In this document: piece by piece, positions 1 through 9,399 of the stretch
Layout of the letters: each line of letters starts with the position of its first letter
How positions within the stretch are numbered: position 1 is the first letter of the stretch
Source of the DNA: an uncultured SAR116 cluster alpha proteobacterium
GTDB taxonomy: Bacteria > Pseudomonadota > Alphaproteobacteria > Puniceispirillales > GCA-002684695
Assembly (NCBI GenBank): GCA_902612965.1
Contig: CACMFN010000003.1
Coordinates: 118,256 to 182,255 of the forward strand
DNA length: 64,000 bases
Reading direction: 5' to 3'
Translations under genes and position numbers: made by a program
The notes under the pieces: generated by a model
Seen by the model: only the letters and a program-made list of their open reading frames with translations
What the model was told of the DNA's origin: nothing
The model's database searches: none

Positions 1-46
1 ATCCTTGGTAGATTTTAGTAAGGTTTTTAATTGATACATTAGTCAT
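1..46 (-). CDS. ABC transporter ATP-binding protein, N-terminus only (cut by window edge)
   Basis: Reading the minus strand from position 46 gives ATG followed by 14 more open codons to the window edge (MTNVSIKNLTKIYQG). This is the usual first beta-strand of an ABC ATPase, ending just before the expected A-loop and Walker A regions. The ATG overlaps the stop of the permease upstream as ATGA, the usual translational coupling in an importer operon. The order is therefore binding protein, permease, permease, ATPase. It would be the YnjD-like ATPase if the operon is YnjBCD-like. Only the start is visible, so the family is inferred mainly from position. Confidence 0.72.
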   Translation of the reverse strand, partial: MTNVSIKNLTKIYQG

Positions 47-864
47 ATCTTTCCAAAAACTCCAATAATATTCCTTCTAGAGAGATATTTAGTTGTAAAA
101 ATTAATATAATGATACCAGGTAGAATATATATTATTCCAATTGCTCCAGTTATGTCATTTCTTCCAGAAGTGGCAAAGCTAAACAAGAGAAGGGGGAGGG
201 TAAGTATTTTACCTCCACCTATTATTAAAGTAAGAATATACTGGCTCCATGAAACTAAAAAAGCAAATAATCCACCAATAACAACACCAGGTAAGATTGC
301 TGGTAATGTTATATAATAAAATGCTTTCAGTGAAGAAGCTCCTAGACTTCTTGCTTGATATTCAAAATCAGTATCGAAATTTGAAAAAATAGCTGACATT
401 ACTAGAGTCATGTAAGGTACAGTTGGAATTAAATGTACAAGAATTACACCAAAAATTGTATTTGTCAGACCGATTGAAATAAATACGCTATGAATACCTA
501 ATACTACTGCTATGCTTGGAATAATAATTGGAGCCAGTATTAACAACTCAACAAACACTTTTCCTTTAAATTTATATATGCCTAAAGCTCTCCCGGCTGG
601 CACCCCAATTAAAATTGACAATATCGTTACAGATAATGAAATAAATATTGTTAGCCAAAGACTTTCAAGGATCCCTGCAGTATCTGACAAAGCATAATTC
701 CAAGCGTTAAGAGACCAATATTTTGGAAGTAAGAGAGGAAAAACCCAACCTTTAGAAAAGGAAAAAAAAACAAGTGGAATTAATGGCATTATTAACCATG
801 TAATAAGTATTATGATAGTAATAAATTTAAAGCTATTTAAGATAAAGTTTGTTTTTTTTAACAT
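43..864 (-). CDS. ABC transporter permease (second membrane subunit)
   Basis: An inner-membrane permease of a binding-protein-dependent importer, about 273 residues, with about six hydrophobic segments. A typical EAA loop sits near residues 175-195 (ARSLGAS followed by LPAILPG), where the ATPase docks. I chose the ATG at 864, one base after the upstream permease's stop; the frame stays open to a TTG at 891, a less likely start. The stop overlaps the ATPase start (ATGA). The family resembles the iron/spermidine/thiamine-type permeases. In E. coli YnjC the two permeases are fused, whereas here they are separate genes. The substrate cannot be told from sequence. Confidence 0.85.
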   Translation of the reverse strand: MLKKTNFILNSFKFITIIILITWLIMPLIPLVFFSFSKGWVFPLLLPKYWSLNAWNYALSDTAGILESLWLTIFISLSVTILSILIGVPAGRALGIYKFKGKVFVELLILAPIIIPSIAVVLGIHSVFISIGLTNTIFGVILVHLIPTVPYMTLVMSAIFSNFDTDFEYQARSLGASSLKAFYYITLPAILPGVVIGGLFAFLVSWSQYILTLIIGGGKILTLPLLLFSFATSGRNDITGAIGIIYILPGIIILIFTTKYLSRRNIIGVFGKI

Positions 865-865
865 T

Positions 866-1723
866 TCAATTTCTAATCTTTTTTCTAGCAAATTTTATAT
901 ATAAAAAAACTATCAAAGAACTGAATATTGCTATAGTTATGGCTATTGCCATAGCATCTGGCATAGCTCCTAAATCTACGTCAGTATACTTTCTATATGC
1001 TAATACAGGTAAAGCTGAAGGGTAATTTGCTCCCAACATTAAAGGTATTTCAAAAGCCCCAAAAGTAAAAGCAAATACAATTACAGATGCAAATAAAGCA
1101 CTTGGGAAAATAAATGGAAGAAAAACATATCTAAAGGACTGCCATTTACTAGCTCCCAAAGATCTAGCAACACTCTCATAGTCTTCTATTAATGAATTAA
1201 TATTTGCCAATATAATGACACCCATGAAAGGGGTTTCTTTCCACACATATTGTAAAATTATACCAATTGCATAAGGATCAAAAACCAATTCGGGAAATTC
1301 AGAAGGTCTAGTTATAATTCCCCATTGAAATGCTAATCTAGCAAAACTTCCAGATTGTGAAAATAGATAAAGAATTCCAATTGCACCAATAAGGTGAGGT
1401 ACTGTTAGATTAATTTGAAATAAAAAATTAATTAAAGATTTTCCAATAAAATTTCTTCTAAGAAGAAGAACTGCTCCTATTGCTAAAATTAGTGAAATTA
1501 GTGTTGAGGTAAAAGCAATATAAAAACTTAAAATAAAGGAATAATAAAATTCAATAGATTTAAAAACTGAAATATAGGAATTTAAATTTGGTTCTGTTAA
1601 TCCGATTATGGGCATGTAATTTAGGCTTCTCATAAAACCAGAAATTAACCCACCTAGAAATAATAAAATAATTATAGTCAACGTAGGTGCTAGCAAAAGA
1701 AAGATTTTTGTTCGATCAGACAT
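866..1723 (-). CDS. ABC transporter permease (first membrane subunit)
   Basis: A hydrophobic protein of 285 residues, the first of two permeases in a four-gene importer operon. The N-terminus is one membrane helix after a short cytoplasmic start (MSDRTKIF). The EAA-type coupling loop is near residues 185-205 (ARSLGASKWQSFRYVFLPF). It lies 58 bases downstream of the substrate-binding protein and is followed after one base by the second permease, so the two probably form a heterodimeric channel. The operon resembles YnjBCD, but the substrate is unknown. Assignment to ABC importers is firm. Confidence 0.85.
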   Translation of the reverse strand: MSDRTKIFLLLAPTLTIIILLFLGGLISGFMRSLNYMPIIGLTEPNLNSYISVFKSIEFYYSFILSFYIAFTSTLISLILAIGAVLLLRRNFIGKSLINFLFQINLTVPHLIGAIGILYLFSQSGSFARLAFQWGIITRPSEFPELVFDPYAIGIILQYVWKETPFMGVIILANINSLIEDYESVARSLGASKWQSFRYVFLPFIFPSALFASVIVFAFTFGAFEIPLMLGANYPSALPVLAYRKYTDVDLGAMPDAMAIAITIAIFSSLIVFLYIKFARKKIRN

Positions 1724-1781
1724 TTTGTAATTTAAAAAAACTGATAATAAGTTGCAACCTTATCAAATATGAAAAGGTCAA

Positions 1782-3014
1782 TTAATTTTTACCTACGTTT
1801 TCAATCCATCCCTTTTCGATGGCTCTTATCCAGGCACCTTGAAGTTCTGGGAGGGCGCTTTCAGTATTGTCAATTGGATTGTTTGCTGGGTGTTTTTTAA
1901 TCTCTATGAACTCTCTAAATATTTCTGGGCTAGTTCTATCCATTTCTATTCCAGGCATTGCTCCCCATACTTCAGGCTTTGCTTTTTCAAGTTGGGCCTC
2001 ACCTGACAAAAGAACATTTTGCAAAACAAGAGCTGCGGCTTTATTTGAAGAGTTATATGGAATAATTGTATAGTTTGTATTTCCAATATTACCATCGTTC
2101 AATCTGTAAGTTCTAACCGTATCTGGAAAAATTCCATTAGAAATTTCTTTTGCAATATTTGCTGGGTCGTAATCATAATAGATATTTATCTCTTTATTAG
2201 CAAATAATTGAATTAAAGTACCTTGATTAGTTGGATATGTTTTGCCTTTCCTCCACAAACTTGGTTCAAGGTCATTCAAAATTTTCCAAGCTTTTGTTGC
2301 TACTTTATCATATTTCCTCTGGTCAAATGGGCCAATTAAATTTTCTACACCCCCAGCTGCATAATAAAACACATGTCTTACAAACGCTGATCCAGTAAAG
2401 TCAGGTGGCGCAGTATAAGTAAACATGCTTGGATTAGTTTTTATCCATTTAATTAATTCTCCAACATTCATGGGAGGTTTTTCAATAATATTACTATCAT
2501 AAGCAAAAACTGAGTGAGCTCTATTCCAGGGGGACTCACATTCATCTACTGGAACTCCAAAGTCATTTGCTATAGCTGGATTATTCCAGTTCACGAGTTT
2601 ATTATTTGGCAGATTATTTATATATCCACACCAAGCCAAGTCAGCTTGTTTCATGGTTTTGAAATTTTCACCATTTATCCAGATCATATCAATAGAGCCT
2701 TTATTATTAACGCCTGACTCCTTTTCAGATAATACAGTATTTACAGCTATTACTGTATCGGCTATGGGCACAATATTAAGCTTAATATTGTATTTTTCCT
2801 TCATAACTCCGGCAATATAATCACTTACATACCTATTAATGTGATCTGCTCCTCCCCACAAAAAAAAATTAACTTCACTGCCTTCAGCTATTTCAACAAT
2901 TTCATTCCATGATTTATACTTTAGGTCAGAACCATCTCTTGTTTCAGCTAAAGCAGATGAGATCAATCCATTTGATATTAATAGAAAGAAAAAAAGCCAA
3001 TAATTGTAAAACAT
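1782..3014 (-). CDS. ABC transporter periplasmic substrate-binding protein (YnjB-like)
   Basis: A secreted solute receptor of 410 residues with a clear signal peptide: residues 1-24 are hydrophobic and end in SSALA. The mature part contains stretches I associate with the YnjB family: a FFLWGGADHINRY segment around residues 50-62, SIDMIWINGENF around 107-118, and ESPWNRA around 160. It is first in an operon with two permeases and an ATPase, so it delivers the ligand to them. YnjB-type receptors have been linked to thiamine, but I see no TPP riboswitch upstream, so the ligand stays open. It is divergent from glutamate dehydrogenase, with 202 bases between the starts. Confidence 0.8.
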   Translation of the reverse strand: MFYNYWLFFFLLISNGLISSALAETRDGSDLKYKSWNEIVEIAEGSEVNFFLWGGADHINRYVSDYIAGVMKEKYNIKLNIVPIADTVIAVNTVLSEKESGVNNKGSIDMIWINGENFKTMKQADLAWCGYINNLPNNKLVNWNNPAIANDFGVPVDECESPWNRAHSVFAYDSNIIEKPPMNVGELIKWIKTNPSMFTYTAPPDFTGSAFVRHVFYYAAGGVENLIGPFDQRKYDKVATKAWKILNDLEPSLWRKGKTYPTNQGTLIQLFANKEINIYYDYDPANIAKEISNGIFPDTVRTYRLNDGNIGNTNYTIIPYNSSNKAAALVLQNVLLSGEAQLEKAKPEVWGAMPGIEMDRTSPEIFREFIEIKKHPANNPIDNTESALPELQGAWIRAIEKGWIENVGKN

Positions 3015-3216
3015 ATTTTTTTCACTTTCTTAATAGCTAAATATATCTTAGCACACATAAAATTTACAAAATAAGTTAGATATTAAAATTGTATTTTACG
3101 CTTCAACTCTGTCAAGTGAAGCTGCTCACAATTATAAATGTAAAAAATTAAATTACCAAATTGTTGGGCTGTATGATATTGTCATTTTAAAACTGTAAAA
3201 TTTTCGGTGATAAATT

Positions 3217-4617
3217 ATGTCTACTAAAGAATTTTTAAAATCAGTAGATACAATCTTTGATGATGCTGCCAAGTTATTAAAATTACCTTACGGGCTTGCT
3301 AACAAGATAAAACTAGCAAATTCAACATATACTGTTCGATTTGGTGTAAGGTTAAAAGGAAAAATCTATACATTTACAGGTTACAGATCTGTTCATTCAG
3401 AGCATATGGAACCTGTAAAAGGGGGTATTAGATATGCATCTTATGCTGATCAAGATGAAGTTGAGGCTCTTGCAGCGCTAATGTCGTATAAATGTGCTTT
3501 GATGGAAATACCATTTGGCGGATCGAAAGGTGCTTTAGTAATAAATCCCTACGAATGGGGTGAAAGTGAATTAGAAAAAATAACAAGGAGATTCACGCAA
3601 GAATTAGCCAAAAGAGATTTAATTCACCCTTCACAAAATGTGCCTGCGCCAGACATGGGCAGTGGTGAAAAAGAAATGGCATGGATCGCAGATGAATACA
3701 GACGCTTAAACCCATCTGAAATTACAGCAAGGGCTTGTGTTACCGGAAAACCTGTAAATAAAGGTGGTATTTCAGGAAGAGTCGAAGCAACGGGAAGAGG
3801 TGTGCAATTTGGACTACGAGAATTTTTTCGTAATAAAAATGATGTTAAATTAGCTAAACTTGATGGTTCTCTTGAGGGCAAACGAGTAATTATACAAGGA
3901 TTTGGAAATGTAGGTTACCATGCAGCGTTATTTCTGTCCGAAGAAGATAATGCAAAGATAACTACTGTTATTGAGAGAGATGGTGTTATTTACAATGAGA
4001 ACGGAATTAATATAAGAGATTTAAAAAATCACATGATTGATACAGGGGGAACACTAGGCTTTGAAGGATACAACAAACCTAATACTAAATTTTTGTTTAA
4101 TGATTGTGAAATTTTAATTCCTGCAGCAATGGAAGGTGTAATAACCAAAGAAAATGCAAATTTAGTTAAAGCTAATTTAATTATAGAGGCAGCTAATGGC
4201 CCTATTACATATGAAGCGGACAAAATTTTAGAACAAAATGATGTTGTTATTATTCCTGATATGTATGCCAACGCTGGTGGTGTTACAGTCTCATATTTTG
4301 AGTGGGTGAAAAACCTTACACATATAAGATTTGGCCGTATGCAAAGAAGAGAAGTTGAAAATCAAAATTTGTCAATTATAAAAGCTGTTGAAAAAATGAT
4401 TGGGAAAGAATTTCCAGATAATTTAAAGACTAGTGTAATGCAAGGCCCAACCGAATTATCTTTAGTGAGATCTGGTTTGGACGACACAATGAGAACTGGC
4501 TATAAGGCAATGAGTGATAGGTTCCATTCAGATAAAAGAATAAAAAGCTTGAGAATGGCTTCAATGGTTATAGCTATTGAAAGAATAGCACAATCTTATA
4601 TTTCTCTTGGCATTTGA
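3217..4617 (+). CDS. Glutamate dehydrogenase (Glu/Leu/Phe/Val dehydrogenase family)
   Basis: Oxidative deamination of glutamate (or the reverse amination) in the cytoplasm, linking amino-acid carbon to 2-oxoglutarate. The 466-residue length is typical of a hexameric GDH. The substrate-binding region carries GGIRYA near residue 71, the MSYKCALMEIPFGGSKGA segment with the catalytic lysines near residues 90-110, and PAPDMGS near 147. The dinucleotide fold shows GFGNVG near residue 229. Leucine-type dehydrogenases of the same superfamily are shorter, so GDH is favoured. It stands alone, divergent from the ABC importer, and its 3' end overlaps the convergent SDR gene by 22 bases. Cofactor choice (NAD or NADP) is not decided. 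Confidence 0.88.
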   Translation: MSTKEFLKSVDTIFDDAAKLLKLPYGLANKIKLANSTYTVRFGVRLKGKIYTFTGYRSVHSEHMEPVKGGIRYASYADQDEVEALAALMSYKCALMEIPFGGSKGALVINPYEWGESELEKITRRFTQELAKRDLIHPSQNVPAPDMGSGEKEMAWIADEYRRLNPSEITARACVTGKPVNKGGISGRVEATGRGVQFGLREFFRNKNDVKLAKLDGSLEGKRVIIQGFGNVGYHAALFLSEEDNAKITTVIERDGVIYNENGINIRDLKNHMIDTGGTLGFEGYNKPNTKFLFNDCEILIPAAMEGVITKENANLVKANLIIEAANGPITYEADKILEQNDVVIIPDMYANAGGVTVSYFEWVKNLTHIRFGRMQRREVENQNLSIIKAVEKMIGKEFPDNLKTSVMQGPTELSLVRSGLDDTMRTGYKAMSDRFHSDKRIKSLRMASMVIAIERIAQSYISLGI

Positions 4618-5471
4618 TTAGGCTCGGAATTTCTTAATAATAATTTGTGAAGATTTTTCTTCGATAAAATTCTTACCATAAAATACATAAATTTTGTTGG
4701 TATGGTTACGTTATAAATAAATTTTGGATTTTTAACATGCAATGAATGGTGAATAATTTTAGCTACATCAATTGCCTTTAATTCAAATAATTTATTGAAA
4801 AATGAATTACTTTCTTTTTTTAATTTAGGGATTAGAAATTTTTGATAAATTCTTTTTAGATAGCTTTTTTCCCAATCAACCCACTTTTTAAAGTGCAGAA
4901 ATGAATTTTCTCTAATAAGTGTTTTAATGGGTCCAGGTCTCACAGAAATTACATTTATTCCAGTGCCTTGTAACTCTAGTCTAAGAGTATCAGTGTATCC
5001 TTCCAAAGCCCACTTTGTAGCGTTATAAGGGCCTCTATATGATAAAGTAATAAAACCTAAAATTGACGAACATTGAATAATTCTTCCATAGCCTTGTTTA
5101 CGCATGACAGGGATAATTTTTCGAGTAAGATAATGCCACCCAAAAAAATTTGTTTGAAAAATTTCTTTCATTCCATCAGAGGGAATATCTTCTAATGCAC
5201 CTGGAAGAGCAAAAGCACCATTATTAAAAACTGCATATAATTTACCGTTAGTAATTTTTAATATTTCATCTAATGCGAGATCTATACTTTTTTCTGAATT
5301 ATAATCGAGATGAAAACAGTTTATGTCTAAGGAACTAATCTTTTTAACATCTTCCTTTTTTCTGCAGGTAGCGAATACTTGCCAACCATTTTCTGATAAA
5401 TATTTTGCAGTTTCAAGGCCAATTCCTGAAGAGCAACCCGTAATTAAAATACTTTTTTTTCTATCGTTCAT
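4596..5471 (-). CDS. SDR family oxidoreductase
   Basis: A classical short-chain dehydrogenase/reductase of about 291 residues. The Rossmann glycine motif TGCSSGIG is near residue 10, NNGA near 85, and the catalytic pair YxxxK appears as YNATK near residue 150 after a serine in CSS. I prefer the ATG at 5471, directly before the TGCSSGIG strand; the frame stays open to 5600, but the extra 43 residues are unlike SDRs and overlap the divergent ABC exporter start. The C-terminus has extra basic, hydrophobic sequence that could touch membrane, as in lipid- or retinol-type SDRs. The substrate is unknown. Confidence 0.85.
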   Translation of the reverse strand: MNDRKKSILITGCSSGIGLETAKYLSENGWQVFATCRKKEDVKKISSLDINCFHLDYNSEKSIDLALDEILKITNGKLYAVFNNGAFALPGALEDIPSDGMKEIFQTNFFGWHYLTRKIIPVMRKQGYGRIIQCSSILGFITLSYRGPYNATKWALEGYTDTLRLELQGTGINVISVRPGPIKTLIRENSFLHFKKWVDWEKSYLKRIYQKFLIPKLKKESNSFFNKLFELKAIDVAKIIHHSLHVKNPKFIYNVTIPTKFMYFMVRILSKKNLHKLLLRNSEPNQMPREI

Positions 5472-5526
5472 ATAATTTTCTATAAAGTTGAAATTAAATT
5501 CATTAGTAGTTATTTTATTATAATCA

Positions 5527-7416
5527 ATGAAAACTTTTTCCAGACATAAACTTAATTTTTTTGAAAGAATTACAGATCCAATGAGGTTTGGCAATAACAT
5601 TGCGCCTCCAGAAAAGCTATTCAGTTTTATTATTCATTTTTCAAAACAAATTAAATTAACGATATTTTGCCTATTTGTTTTGCAGCTATTAACAGTCTTG
5701 ATTGATCTTTCTCTTCCTTTGGTTTTTGGAATTATCATAAATCAAATTCTGGAAACTAATGATATTGGCGCGATGATTAAAGACAACTTTTATTATATGT
5801 TAGGTTACGCGTGTCTTTTTCTTATTCTAAGGCCTTTAGTGCAAATTTTAACTGCAGCTTTAGTAGATATGTCTCTAATGACAGGTTTTGCTAATATTGT
5901 AAGATGGCAAAGTCATTTAAATGTCCTTGGGCTAGATTTAAGTTATTTTACAAATGAATTAGCAGGAAGATTAGCAAATAGAGTCATAGAGACGGGGCAA
6001 GCTGTAAGGGGTGTAGTACTTAAATTTTTTGAGGTCATTCTATATATGATTTTATATTTTGGTGGAGCAATATTTATATTAGCTCAATCAAGTTTGATTT
6101 TAGCAATACCAAGCTTTCTATGGTCACTTGTATTCTTATACGTATTAGTTTTCCTGATGCCAAAAGTAAGAGACTTAAGCCATAAACACTCACTTCTGAG
6201 AAGTAAAATGACAGGAAGAATTGTAGATTCTTATGCAAACATTGGGATTGTAAAGTTATTTGCAAGAAAGAATCACGAAATAGATGGAGCCGCTGAAGCA
6301 ATTGATGATTTTAATTTTGGCTGGGCAAGAGTTATGAGAATTTCATTTTTAATGGAATTTTTAATGTCCATTTCAAATGCAATGCTTATTGTTGGAACAG
6401 TAGGTTTTGGTTTATTTTTACTCACAAAAGATATTGTCACAGTAACTATAGTAGCTGCGGCTTTCCCCCTCTCATACAGAATAGGAGATATGTCACACTG
6501 GATAATGTGGGAAATAAGTTTCCTTTTTGAAAACATTGGAACTATAGATGAGGGCAAGGAGACTATATCAAAAAAACCAACTGTAATTGATGCTAAAAAT
6601 GCTGAAAACCTATCAGTGTATAAGGGCCAAATAGAGTTTAAAAATGTAAAGTTTAATTACGGTATGCCAGGCGGACTATTTGAAGCTTTAAATTTTAAAA
6701 TTAAACCTGGTGAAAAAGTTGGTTTAGTTGGTCGTTCAGGGTCAGGTAAAAGTTCAATTGTTAATTTATTACTCCGTTTGTATGATCTAGATGAAGGACA
6801 AATTTTAATTGATGACAATGATATTTCTCAAGTTACACAAGATTCATTAAGGTCAAATATAGCTGTGGTTACACAAGATACAGCTCTTCTCCATAGATCA
6901 ATAAAAGATAATATTTTATATGGAAATCCCAATGCTGATGATGAGGAACTCTTCAAAGCAGCTAAACAAGCTGAAGCATATGACTTTATCTTGGATCTAG
7001 AAGATAAAGATGGAAGAAAAGGCTTTGATGCTTACGTTGGTGAAAGAGGTGTTCGTTTATCAGGTGGGCAAAGACAGAGAATAGCTATAGCAAGAGTTAT
7101 ATTAAAGAATGCTCCAATTCTTGTTTTAGACGAAGCAACAAGTGCCCTTGACAGCGAAGTAGAGTCTGCAATTCAAACTCAACTGACAAATATTCTTGAA
7201 AACAGAACCTCTCTCGTGATTGCACACAGACTATCAACTATTAACAAACTTGATCGATTAATAGTTATGGATCAAGGAAAAATTATAGAAGTTGGAACAC
7301 ATAATGAACTCATAAAAAATAAAGGTCATTATTCAAAATTATGGTCACTACAATCGGGCGGGTTCCTTCCAACTGCAGATGATCCTAAAATAGGAACAAA
7401 AACTAATATTATTTAA
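5527..7416 (+). CDS. ABC transporter, fused membrane and ATP-binding domains (exporter type)
   Basis: A half-size ABC exporter of 629 residues that would work as a homodimer in the inner membrane. About six helices fill residues 40-320, then an ATPase domain: Walker A GRSGSGKSS near 402, signature LSGGQRQR near 515, Walker B ILVLDEATSALDS near 533 and the H-loop IAHRLST near 570. The N-terminal FFERITDP segment is typical of an alphaproteobacterial subfamily, which supports the ATG at 5527 over the one at 5581. The cargo (lipid, peptide or drug) is not evident. It is divergent from an SDR gene and its stop overlaps the convergent DUF2842 gene by 4 bases. Confidence 0.9.
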   Translation: MKTFSRHKLNFFERITDPMRFGNNIAPPEKLFSFIIHFSKQIKLTIFCLFVLQLLTVLIDLSLPLVFGIIINQILETNDIGAMIKDNFYYMLGYACLFLILRPLVQILTAALVDMSLMTGFANIVRWQSHLNVLGLDLSYFTNELAGRLANRVIETGQAVRGVVLKFFEVILYMILYFGGAIFILAQSSLILAIPSFLWSLVFLYVLVFLMPKVRDLSHKHSLLRSKMTGRIVDSYANIGIVKLFARKNHEIDGAAEAIDDFNFGWARVMRISFLMEFLMSISNAMLIVGTVGFGLFLLTKDIVTVTIVAAAFPLSYRIGDMSHWIMWEISFLFENIGTIDEGKETISKKPTVIDAKNAENLSVYKGQIEFKNVKFNYGMPGGLFEALNFKIKPGEKVGLVGRSGSGKSSIVNLLLRLYDLDEGQILIDDNDISQVTQDSLRSNIAVVTQDTALLHRSIKDNILYGNPNADDEELFKAAKQAEAYDFILDLEDKDGRKGFDAYVGERGVRLSGGQRQRIAIARVILKNAPILVLDEATSALDSEVESAIQTQLTNILENRTSLVIAHRLSTINKLDRLIVMDQGKIIEVGTHNELIKNKGHYSKLWSLQSGGFLPTADDPKIGTKTNII

Positions 7417-7616
7417 CTTTCGTTCTTAGCTAACCAATTTACAAAAGGGATAGTAGGAATTATCCATATAAAACCAAATATTGCATATACCAATAAATCG
7501 AGTATCCAATTAATCCCAGAAATTAAATCTATAAAAAAAATTGCAATAATTGCGTAAATTATTAAGTAAGGTATGATAAAGATCGTTATTAGTAAGTGTC
7601 GCCAGCGCATAATCAT
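7413..7616 (-). CDS. DUF2842 small membrane protein
   Basis: A 67-residue protein with a basic start (MRWRH) and two hydrophobic helices, ending in a short W-L-A-K tail. Length, two-helix layout and the W-I-x-P segment before the second loop match DUF2842, a small inner-membrane family of alphaproteobacteria with no known function. The ATG at 7616 or the one two codons later (7610) could be used. It is convergent with the ABC exporter and overlaps its stop by 4 bases. Confidence 0.7.
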   Translation of the reverse strand: MIMRWRHLLITIFIIPYLIIYAIIAIFFIDLISGINWILDLLVYAIFGFIWIIPTIPFVNWLAKNES

Positions 7617-7683
7617 GAATTTAGTAGGAATTTAAAAAGTATTATTTTATATAGTTAAAAAAAATTTATTTTGAATTGTTTTT

Positions 7684-8340
7684 ATGAATAATGATATTAA
7701 AATAGCTCCTTCAATTTTAGCAAGTGACTTTTCTAATCTTAAAAATGAAATAATAGATATTGAAAAAGCTGGTGCAGACTTCATTCATTTAGATGTAATG
7801 GATGGCCACTTCGTACCAAATTTAACTTTTGGCCCCCCATTAATAAAATCTATCCGAGGATTAACAAAATTAGTCTTCGATGTTCATTTAATGGTTAGTA
7901 ATCCAGATTTTTTGTTAGATGAATACATTGATGCAGGCAGTGATATTATTACAGTTCATATTGAAGCTTGTAATCATTTGGATAGAACTTTGAATTATAT
8001 TAAATCAAAAGGATGTAAGGCAGGAGTTGCTATAAATCCTCATTCAGATATTAAATTTCTTGAAAATGTTTTAGATGAGATAGACTTAATACTAATTATG
8101 ACAGTTAATCCGGGTTTTGGTGGTCAAAAGTTTATTCAAAGTATGCTCAAAAAAATTGCTTTAACAAAAACATTGATAGATAATAGGGATATTTTATTAG
8201 AAGTAGATGGAGGAATAAGTCCATTAAACTCAAAAGATGTAATTAATGCTGGAGCGAATGTATTGGTTGCAGGAAGTTCTATATTTGCCTCAAACAGAAA
8301 TGCTAATTATTCAAAAAATATAGCAGCATTAAGGAATTAA
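7684..8340 (+). CDS. rpe: Ribulose-phosphate 3-epimerase
   Basis: Interconverts D-ribulose 5-phosphate and D-xylulose 5-phosphate in the pentose phosphate pathway. The 218-residue TIM barrel shows the family landmarks: IAPSILASDFSNL at the start, HLDVMDGHFVPNLTFG near residue 32 with the metal-binding His and Asp, DVHLMV near 67, MTVNPGFGGQ near 139, and the second aspartate in EVDGGI near 175. Length and motifs are complete, so it should be active. It is convergent with the TPR gene, one base between stops. Confidence 0.95.
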   Translation: MNNDIKIAPSILASDFSNLKNEIIDIEKAGADFIHLDVMDGHFVPNLTFGPPLIKSIRGLTKLVFDVHLMVSNPDFLLDEYIDAGSDIITVHIEACNHLDRTLNYIKSKGCKAGVAINPHSDIKFLENVLDEIDLILIMTVNPGFGGQKFIQSMLKKIALTKTLIDNRDILLEVDGGISPLNSKDVINAGANVLVAGSSIFASNRNANYSKNIAALRN

Positions 8341-8341
8341 T

Positions 8342-8896
8342 TTATATCTCTGATTTTTCAATTAAATCCATCAAAATTGGTCGTAGATTTTTAATACCAA
8401 TAAAAGGATGAATATTTATAGCAAAATCTAAATTTTTAAGTGACTCATTGTATCTTCCAAGAGCAAGATTAATTTGTGCCAATCCAGCAATAGCACCAAA
8501 ATGCCTTGGTTCTATTTTTAGTGTAGACTGAATATCTCTAATAGACCCGTAAAAATCACCTTGAAGGTATCTTATGGTTGCTATCTTATTAATTGGTTCA
8601 GCCCAATTTGGATCACTTTTTGATAAATCTATAAACAAGTTGAGAGCTTCATCTAACTTTCCACTTTTCATAAGTTTAACGCCTTTTGTCATCAAAGTAT
8701 TATTATTTTGATTTGAACCAGATGTAAGCCAATATTCCCAAATTTTCTCTTCATATTTTTTTGCTGTCGATACATCACTAGCATTTTTTAAACTAATAAA
8801 TAAATTATCAATTTCAGCGCCACTTGATTTTGAAAATAAAAATACAAAGGAAGCTAAAAAAAATAATAAAAAATAAACATTAATTTTTTTTGTCAT
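8342..8896 (-). CDS. Secreted tetratricopeptide-repeat protein
   Basis: A protein of 184 residues with an N-terminal signal peptide (hydrophobic residues 8-26, then small residues near SGA). Residues 65-175 hold about three TPR-like helical pairs, visible as the pattern MKSGKLDEALNLFIDLSKSDP, then LQGDFYGSIRDIQ and LGRYNESLKNLD, each followed by a proline. TPRs are binding scaffolds and the partner is not visible. It lies 2 bases downstream of the YbaK-type gene on the same strand, so the TPR, YbaK and HD-domain genes probably form one transcript. Confidence 0.8.
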   Translation of the reverse strand: MTKKINVYFLLFFLASFVFLFSKSSGAEIDNLFISLKNASDVSTAKKYEEKIWEYWLTSGSNQNNNTLMTKGVKLMKSGKLDEALNLFIDLSKSDPNWAEPINKIATIRYLQGDFYGSIRDIQSTLKIEPRHFGAIAGLAQINLALGRYNESLKNLDFAINIHPFIGIKNLRPILMDLIEKSEI

Positions 8897-8898
8897 AA

Positions 8899-9396
8899 TT
8901 AAACCTGAGATAAATTAGTAATAACAATTCCATTGGTTAATTTAATAAGATCATTAAATTTTATAGGAAACACCCAATGTGTATGTCCTGCTGAAGCCCA
9001 AAGTAAATCAAACCTATTCAATTTATAATCAATTAAAATAGGTATATTTTTTGAAATTGTAAGTGGACTAACTCCACCAATGCTGAAACCTGTAATTTTT
9101 TTTACGTATTCAGCATCTGGCCTTTTAATTTTACCAATTAAACGACTTGATATTAAAATTTGATCCTCATTGCCCTTTCTGTCTCCTGAAATTAATGCCA
9201 TAACAGGATGACTAACTTCTTCATTATCCACTCTGAAAAGCAAGGACTTAATAATTGATCCTTCATCGGTATTCAGAGCTAGTGCAGCATCTTTTGCACT
9301 TCTTGCAGTATCTGATAATCTTATCAATTGTACATCAGCACCTTCTCGTTGAAGAAATTCTTCGACTCTTTTCACAGAATCTGTCTTTTGCTGCAT
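8899..9396 (-). CDS. YbaK/EbsC family aminoacyl-tRNA deacylase
   Basis: A 165-residue protein of the YbaK/prolyl-tRNA-editing fold, which hydrolyses mischarged tRNA in trans. Features seen are the DTARSAKDAALALN segment near residue 27 (helix before the active lysine region), SLLFRVD near 50, ALISGDRK near 66 and FSIGGVSPL near 105, followed by the hydrophobic barrel end. The GGVSP loop with nearby DAEYVKK is characteristic of the family. Which mischarged tRNA it edits (Cys-tRNA-Pro or another) cannot be told. It lies between an HD-domain gene (3 bases upstream) and a TPR gene (2 bases downstream). Confidence 0.88.
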   Translation of the reverse strand: MQQKTDSVKRVEEFLQREGADVQLIRLSDTARSAKDAALALNTDEGSIIKSLLFRVDNEEVSHPVMALISGDRKGNEDQILISSRLIGKIKRPDAEYVKKITGFSIGGVSPLTISKNIPILIDYKLNRFDLLWASAGHTHWVFPIKFNDLIKLTNGIVITNLSQV

Positions 9397-9399
9397 AAG

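Noticed and set aside
3015..3216. Riboswitch between the importer and glutamate dehydrogenase
   Set aside because: A small GCTTCA/TGAAGC hairpin is present, but none of the TPP, glycine or SAM core motifs can be recognised.
5472..5600. N-terminal extension of the SDR gene at 4596
   Set aside because: The additional 43 residues lack SDR features and overlap the start of the divergent ABC exporter.
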